From contig JAUIKX010000134.1 in assembly GCA_030430515.1 (NCBI GenBank), forward strand, positions 1-9,244: a DNA stretch of 9,244 bases, given 5' to 3'. The notes beneath the pieces are model-generated. The model saw only the letters and a list, made by a program, of their open reading frames with translations. It did not search any database and was not told the DNA's origin. Below, one piece after another: positions 6,329 to 9,244 of this stretch (positions are counted from its first letter, which is position 1; each line of letters begins with the position of its first letter). A program made the position numbers and the translations under genes. Source of the stretch: Gammaproteobacteria bacterium (GTDB lineage Bacteria > Pseudomonadota > Gammaproteobacteria > Pseudomonadales > Azotimanducaceae).

Positions 6329-7159
6329 GAGAAGGAGCTGCAGCCCAGCCGCCGTGTTCGAAATCGGCGCGACCAGGTTGCGGTGCAGCTCCCGCACTTT
6401 ACCGTGCATGGTGCCGCGCATACCCAGCCACATGGCAAGCTCTACGCCCTGACCACCAGCGATCTCAGTGAGATCCTCGTTGCTGTACTTCAGCAGCGCT
6501 TCCGGGTCATCGACGAGCTTGTCCATACACTCGATGTCGAAATCGGTATTCAGAATACCCGCACGCTCACCGTCGAGCTGATGGGACAGTCCGCCGGTGC
6601 CCAGCACGACGATGCGCTCATCACCATCCCAGCTCTCAACCGCCTTACCGATCGCCTGACCCAACGCGAAGCTGCGTGACGGTTTCGGCATGGGGTGGCG
6701 CTCGCAGTTAATGCACACCGGAATCACCTTGATGCCCTGATAGGTGTGGCCGGGATACAGAAGCGACAGCGGCACGGTCAGACCGTGATCTACCTTGATG
6801 TCCTGACAGACCGTCGGATCGAAGTCGTTCTCGATGAGCTCATTGACAATGTGCCAGGAAAGTTCCGTCTCGCCAGTGATCGGCGGAATAGGCTGAATGC
6901 CCCAACCCTCATCAGCGTTTTCGTACTGAGGCGCACAGCCGATCGCGTAGGTGGGCTTCTTGTCGAGGAACATCTCGAGCCCATGATCATTGTAGAAGTG
7001 AATGATCACGTCCGGCTTCTGCTCGGCCAGCCACTCCCGAACCGGCGGGTAGCCGGCAAAAAAGTCCTTCCAGTAAGGCGTGTCTTCGAGCCCCTGGTCC
7101 ATGGCCCGGCCGATGGCCGGAATGTGTGAGGTACCAATACCACCGATGATTTTAGCCAT
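6320..7159 (-). CDS. ligB: Protocatechuate 4,5-dioxygenase beta (catalytic) subunit
   Basis: A 279-residue class III extradiol dioxygenase subunit. With LigA it opens protocatechuate between C4 and C5 using Fe(II) and O2, giving 4-carboxy-2-hydroxymuconate semialdehyde. The iron ligands of the LigB family are visible: H12 (GTSHIPA), H59 (YNDHGLEMF) and E240 (GGQGVELAMW). The catalytic base is H193 in the GTGGLSHQLDGER segment, and H125 sits in DHGLTVP. Size and motifs match Sphingobium LigB. Gallate or other dihydroxybenzoate activity is possible in this family, but gallate enzymes are usually one fused chain, whereas a separate LigA is encoded here. The start ATG (7157-7159) lies inside the 3' end of ligA, so the subunits are translationally coupled. 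It is the last gene of the minus-strand run and converges on the MetE-like gene with 24 bases between stops. No enzyme for the ring-cleavage product is encoded in the window. Confidence 0.93.
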   Translation of the reverse strand: MAKIIGGIGTSHIPAIGRAMDQGLEDTPYWKDFFAGYPPVREWLAEQKPDVIIHFYNDHGLEMFLDKKPTYAIGCAPQYENADEGWGIQPIPPITGETELSWHIVNELIENDFDPTVCQDIKVDHGLTVPLSLLYPGHTYQGIKVIPVCINCERHPMPKPSRSFALGQAIGKAVESWDGDERIVVLGTGGLSHQLDGERAGILNTDFDIECMDKLVDDPEALLKYSNEDLTEIAGGQGVELAMWLGMRGTMHGKVRELHRNLVAPISNTAAGLQLLLNE

Positions 7160-7517
7160 TGTCTTTACCTACCCCCTGACTGTCGAGATATGCCTGAAAC
7201 TCCTCGGTGGTGCGACCGGTCTGCAGGCCACCGAAATCCTGAACGTTGAGACCGAGAATCTGGCCGAACTTGGCCAGGTAGTAGATGCTGCCACCCTCTC
7301 TGATCATGCCGAGCACGTCGCGCTTGCGCACCGCTTCTTTCTGCGCCTCGCTCAGGCCGTACTTCTCCATGGTGCCTTCCTCATCATTCTTGAAAGCATC
7401 ACGGCCTTCCTGCGAATTGAAAGAAAAAGCCATTTTGTTGAGCGCGAAACCTTTGGTGGCCATCGGGCCGTCAAAAAAGGTCGTGCCTGGTATATCTCTC
7501 ATCTTTTTGACCGGCAT
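7152..7517 (-). CDS. ligA: Protocatechuate 4,5-dioxygenase alpha subunit
   Basis: A 121-residue helical small subunit that caps the LigB active site in the class III dioxygenase. Family marks are DIPGTTFFDG near the amino end, the GFALNKMAFSFN segment (23-34), and MIREGGSIYYLAKFGQ, followed by a C-terminal TGRTTEEF motif. Length is slightly below that of Sphingobium LigA (139) but complete. The ATG at 7515-7517 has an AGGAG site eight bases upstream (7526-7530). Its last codons overlap the ligB start by 8 bases, which helps keep the two chains equal in amount. A 55-base gap separates it from the GntR gene upstream on the same strand. This is enough for a promoter, but no clear one was seen, so ligAB may be transcribed with gntR or from an internal start. 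Confidence 0.93.
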   Translation of the reverse strand: MPVKKMRDIPGTTFFDGPMATKGFALNKMAFSFNSQEGRDAFKNDEEGTMEKYGLSEAQKEAVRKRDVLGMIREGGSIYYLAKFGQILGLNVQDFGGLQTGRTTEEFQAYLDSQGVGKDNG

Positions 7518-7572
7518 TGTTCGATCTCCTGTTAGTAAATATCCGATACCCTGTTTTCCAGGCTCATCCTGA
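7518..7572 (-). promoter_or_regulatory. Spacer between gntR and ligA, possible ligAB promoter region
   Basis: These 55 bases hold the ligA ribosome site and an A+T-rich stretch (about 7532-7547). Short inverted arms CCTG/CAGG and CAGG/CCTG lie near 7551-7571. It is the only gap in the minus-strand run large enough for a promoter or a GntR operator ahead of ligAB, but no firm motif is visible. Confidence 0.25.
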
Positions 7573-8256
7573 CTAGGCCATCATGGCCAGCCGCTGATTA
7601 GCCCTCGAAAACAGACTCTGACGCTGGGCGTTGCCGTGTTCGCGGAAGATTGCTTCGGCCCTCGCAGCATCGCGGTTGCGAATGGCTTCTGTGAGCGCGT
7701 GATGCTGCCCGTGCGCTCGAAACAGAAGGTCGTACGCCGTCTCCAGCCCCACCTGATCGAACACCAGAACGCTGGGATTGATGAACGGCATTTTGTTGAG
7801 GCGTTGTACGAAGGCAATCAATGGCGGCGAGCCGCAGTGATCTACGACGATCCTGTGAAAACGGGCGTTCATTTCGCCGTAGCGCTCTTCGTCCTCGTGG
7901 GTCAGGTAACGTTTCTTAAACAGCTCATCGCCCTGAACGAGGCAGAGCTCGAGCTCCGAAAGCACTTCGTCGCTGGCGCCGCCCTGCGCAAGATAGCGCG
8001 CGGCCAGGCCCTCGAGCACAGCCCGCAGTTCGAGGGCCTTCAGAGCTTCTTCGCCGTCGAAGGTTTTGACGGAAAAACCGCGCTTGCCCACAGGCTCGAT
8101 GTATCCATCGGCTTCGAGTATGGGCAATGCACTACGAATGGGGGTGCGGGACACACCAAGATGTTCGGCAAGCCCGACCTCCGTGATGCGCTCTCCGGGC
8201 TTGAGTTCGCCGGACAGAATCATCTCTCGCAATCTCTGCAACGGTGTGGACTTCAA
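7573..8256 (-). CDS. GntR-family regulator, FCD (FadR) subfamily
   Basis: A 227-residue transcription factor. The amino-terminal GntR winged helix (about 5-65) shows SGELKPGERITEVGLAEHLG, the recognition-helix motif VSRTPIRSAL (35-44) and a wing ending in KRGFSV. The FCD ligand domain follows (about 70-215). It has an ELRAVLEGLAARYLA helix, N130/H134 in MNARFHRI, H186, and H207 in FREHGNA, matching the metal-binding positions of this subfamily. Members commonly sense organic or aromatic acids and repress catabolic operons until the ligand appears. Lying directly upstream of ligAB in the same direction, it probably controls them. The likely start is TTG at 8254-8256, with only a G-rich stretch upstream. 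An ATG at codon 12 would cut into the first helix of the DNA-binding domain and is less likely. The gap to purU is 32 bases. Confidence 0.88.
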   Translation of the reverse strand: MKSTPLQRLREMILSGELKPGERITEVGLAEHLGVSRTPIRSALPILEADGYIEPVGKRGFSVKTFDGEEALKALELRAVLEGLAARYLAQGGASDEVLSELELCLVQGDELFKKRYLTHEDEERYGEMNARFHRIVVDHCGSPPLIAFVQRLNKMPFINPSVLVFDQVGLETAYDLLFRAHGQHHALTEAIRNRDAARAEAIFREHGNAQRQSLFSRANQRLAMMA

Positions 8257-8288
8257 AAGTACCCCCCGGTTCGTTTTAAGCCTATCCG

Positions 8289-9140
8289 TTAATCCCGAAA
8301 CACCACAGTCTTGGAACCGTTCAGCAGCACGCGATCCTCCGAGAGGTAACGGACGGCGCGCGCCAGCACACGGCGTTCGATATCACGGCCCTTGCGCACA
8401 AGATCCTCCGGCAGATCAGCGTGAGTGATGTGCTCCACGTCCTGCTCGATGATCGGCCCCTCGTCGAGATCGGCAGTCACCAGGTGCGCCGTCGCACCCA
8501 CCAGCTTCACACCCCGCTCGTAGGCCTGATGGTAGGGCTTCGCACCTTTGAAACCGGGCAGCGAGCTGTGATGGATGTTGACGCAACGTCCGGCCAGGTA
8601 CGCCGAAAGATCATCGGAGAGGATCTGCATGTACCGCGCCAGAATCACAAGCTCAGCACCGGTGCTTTCGACGATCTTCTTGATCTCTGCTTCCTGCTGG
8701 GGCTTTAAATCTTTCGTTACCGGCAGATAGTGGTAGGGAATGTCGCCGATCATGGAAACCTTGAGGCTCTCCTTCGGATGGTTGGAGACGATGGCAACGA
8801 CGTCGAGCGGCAGCTCACCGATGCGCACCCGGTACAGAAGGTCGCCCATGCAGTGATCCTGCTTGGACACCATGATGATGACTTTTTTGGCTTCGTCCGC
8901 ACGGCGCAGGCTGATGGACGCATCGAACTTCTCCAGAGGCACCTTGAGTGCGGCCTGTACCTCCTGTTGCGTTGCATCCACATCGAACACCACGCGCATG
9001 AAAAAGCGTTCCGTCGTCGGGTCGTTGTACTGCTGCAGCTCGGTGATGTTGGCGCCTTTGTCGTACAACGCAGAGGTGGTGGCCGCAACGATGCCAGGCA
9101 CGTCCTTGCAGGTGGCGGAAAAAATGTATGACTGGCTCAT
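8289..9140 (-). CDS. purU: Formyltetrahydrofolate deformylase
   Basis: A 283-residue cytoplasmic hydrolase converting 10-formyl-tetrahydrofolate to formate and tetrahydrofolate. An ACT regulatory domain fills about residues 4-85 (FSATCKDVPGIVAATT near the start). It is followed by a formyltransferase-fold domain (about 87-283) with the catalytic triad N188, H190 (VNIHHSSLPG) and D226 (DLDEGPI). The KPYHQAYERGVKLVGATAH segment is typical of PurU. Length equals E. coli PurU (280). The ATG at 9138-9140 was chosen because the family begins just before the ACT strand; the open frame extends 25 codons further, but those residues overlap the end of the preceding gene. In E. coli PurU balances folate C1 pools. 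Placed in a ligAB/GntR run, it more likely disposes of one-carbon units set free by demethylation, as purU genes do in glycine-betaine and sarcosine clusters. Confidence 0.92.
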   Translation of the reverse strand: MSQSYIFSATCKDVPGIVAATTSALYDKGANITELQQYNDPTTERFFMRVVFDVDATQQEVQAALKVPLEKFDASISLRRADEAKKVIIMVSKQDHCMGDLLYRVRIGELPLDVVAIVSNHPKESLKVSMIGDIPYHYLPVTKDLKPQQEAEIKKIVESTGAELVILARYMQILSDDLSAYLAGRCVNIHHSSLPGFKGAKPYHQAYERGVKLVGATAHLVTADLDEGPIIEQDVEHITHADLPEDLVRKGRDIERRVLARAVRYLSEDRVLLNGSKTVVFRD

Positions 9141-9159
9141 TCTTCGTTCCAGATGGTGG

Positions 9160-9243
9160 TTAGGGGTGGCCCGGATACCAGGGAGTGCGGCCGCCAAGCA
9201 CGCCGGAATCGTCAATGATCCGGGCAGCAGCTTCTTCCTGGCG
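9160..9243 (-). CDS. C-terminal end of an unidentified gene upstream of purU (partial)
   Basis: On the minus strand the frame entering from the right edge reads 27 residues to a TAA at 9160-9162. It is rich in charged and small residues (QEEAAARIIDDSGVLGG) and ends TPWYPGHP. It stops 19 bases before the purU ATG, the spacing expected of a preceding operon gene. It has a more protein-like composition than the alternative frame that extends purU. It is too short to assign to a family. From context it could be a demethylase, a folate enzyme or a transporter, but nothing in the residues decides this. Confidence 0.5.
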   Translation of the reverse strand, partial: RQEEAAARIIDDSGVLGGRTPWYPGHP

Positions 9244-9244
9244 G

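Noticed and set aside
7636..8292. Open frame of 218 codons on the plus strand opposite gntR
   Set aside because: Antisense to a clear GntR/FCD protein; composition and lack of motifs mark it as a shadow.
9141..9215. Amino-terminal extension of purU by 25 residues
   Set aside because: The extension precedes the normal ACT-domain start and overlaps the more protein-like tail of the upstream gene; family length fits the ATG at 9138-9140.

Overview
The window is a catabolic stretch of a GC-rich bacterial chromosome, most likely a proteobacterium. The reasons are the protein families present: a two-subunit LigAB-type protocatechuate 4,5-dioxygenase, an FCD-class GntR regulator and an EthA-like Baeyer-Villiger monooxygenase. 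The codons also strongly favour G or C at the third position. The exact lineage cannot be read from the sequence. There are no rRNA or tRNA genes, insertion sequences or CRISPR repeats, and coding density is very high. No non-coding stretch exceeds about 90 bases.

Layout, left to right. (1) Plus strand, 2-2139: the 3' part of an MFS transporter gene, whose stop overlaps (ATGA) the start of a catabolic-type quinate/shikimate dehydrogenase. (2) Plus strand, 2225-3757: a type I Baeyer-Villiger monooxygenase behind its own 85-base leader, which carries a perfect 10-bp inverted repeat that looks like an operator. (3) A strong 10-bp hairpin at 3772-3797 lies between convergent genes. (4) Minus strand, 5121-3806: a MarR regulator followed 8 bases later by a short-chain dehydrogenase of the LigD-like type. 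(5) Plus strand, 5159-6295: a short MetE-like zinc methyltransferase, transcribed divergently from the MarR gene. (6) Minus strand, 9244-6320: the tail of an unidentified gene, then purU, a GntR/FCD regulator, ligA and ligB, tightly packed in one direction.

How the genes may work together (inference): the transporter and the quinate/shikimate dehydrogenase would import and oxidise hydroaromatic acids toward 3-dehydroshikimate, which other bacteria dehydrate to protocatechuate. LigAB would open the protocatechuate ring at the 4,5 bond. The dehydratase, and the lower-pathway enzymes LigC, LigI, LigJ and LigK, are not in the window. PurU (10-formyl-tetrahydrofolate to formate plus tetrahydrofolate) in the ligAB operon, together with a MetE-like methyltransferase nearby, suggests that methyl or formaldehyde groups from methoxylated aromatics (for example vanillate) are handled through folate. 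The short-chain dehydrogenase plus Baeyer-Villiger enzyme could be an alcohol-to-ketone-to-ester route acting on side chains. The two regulators, MarR and GntR/FCD, are the likely local controllers.
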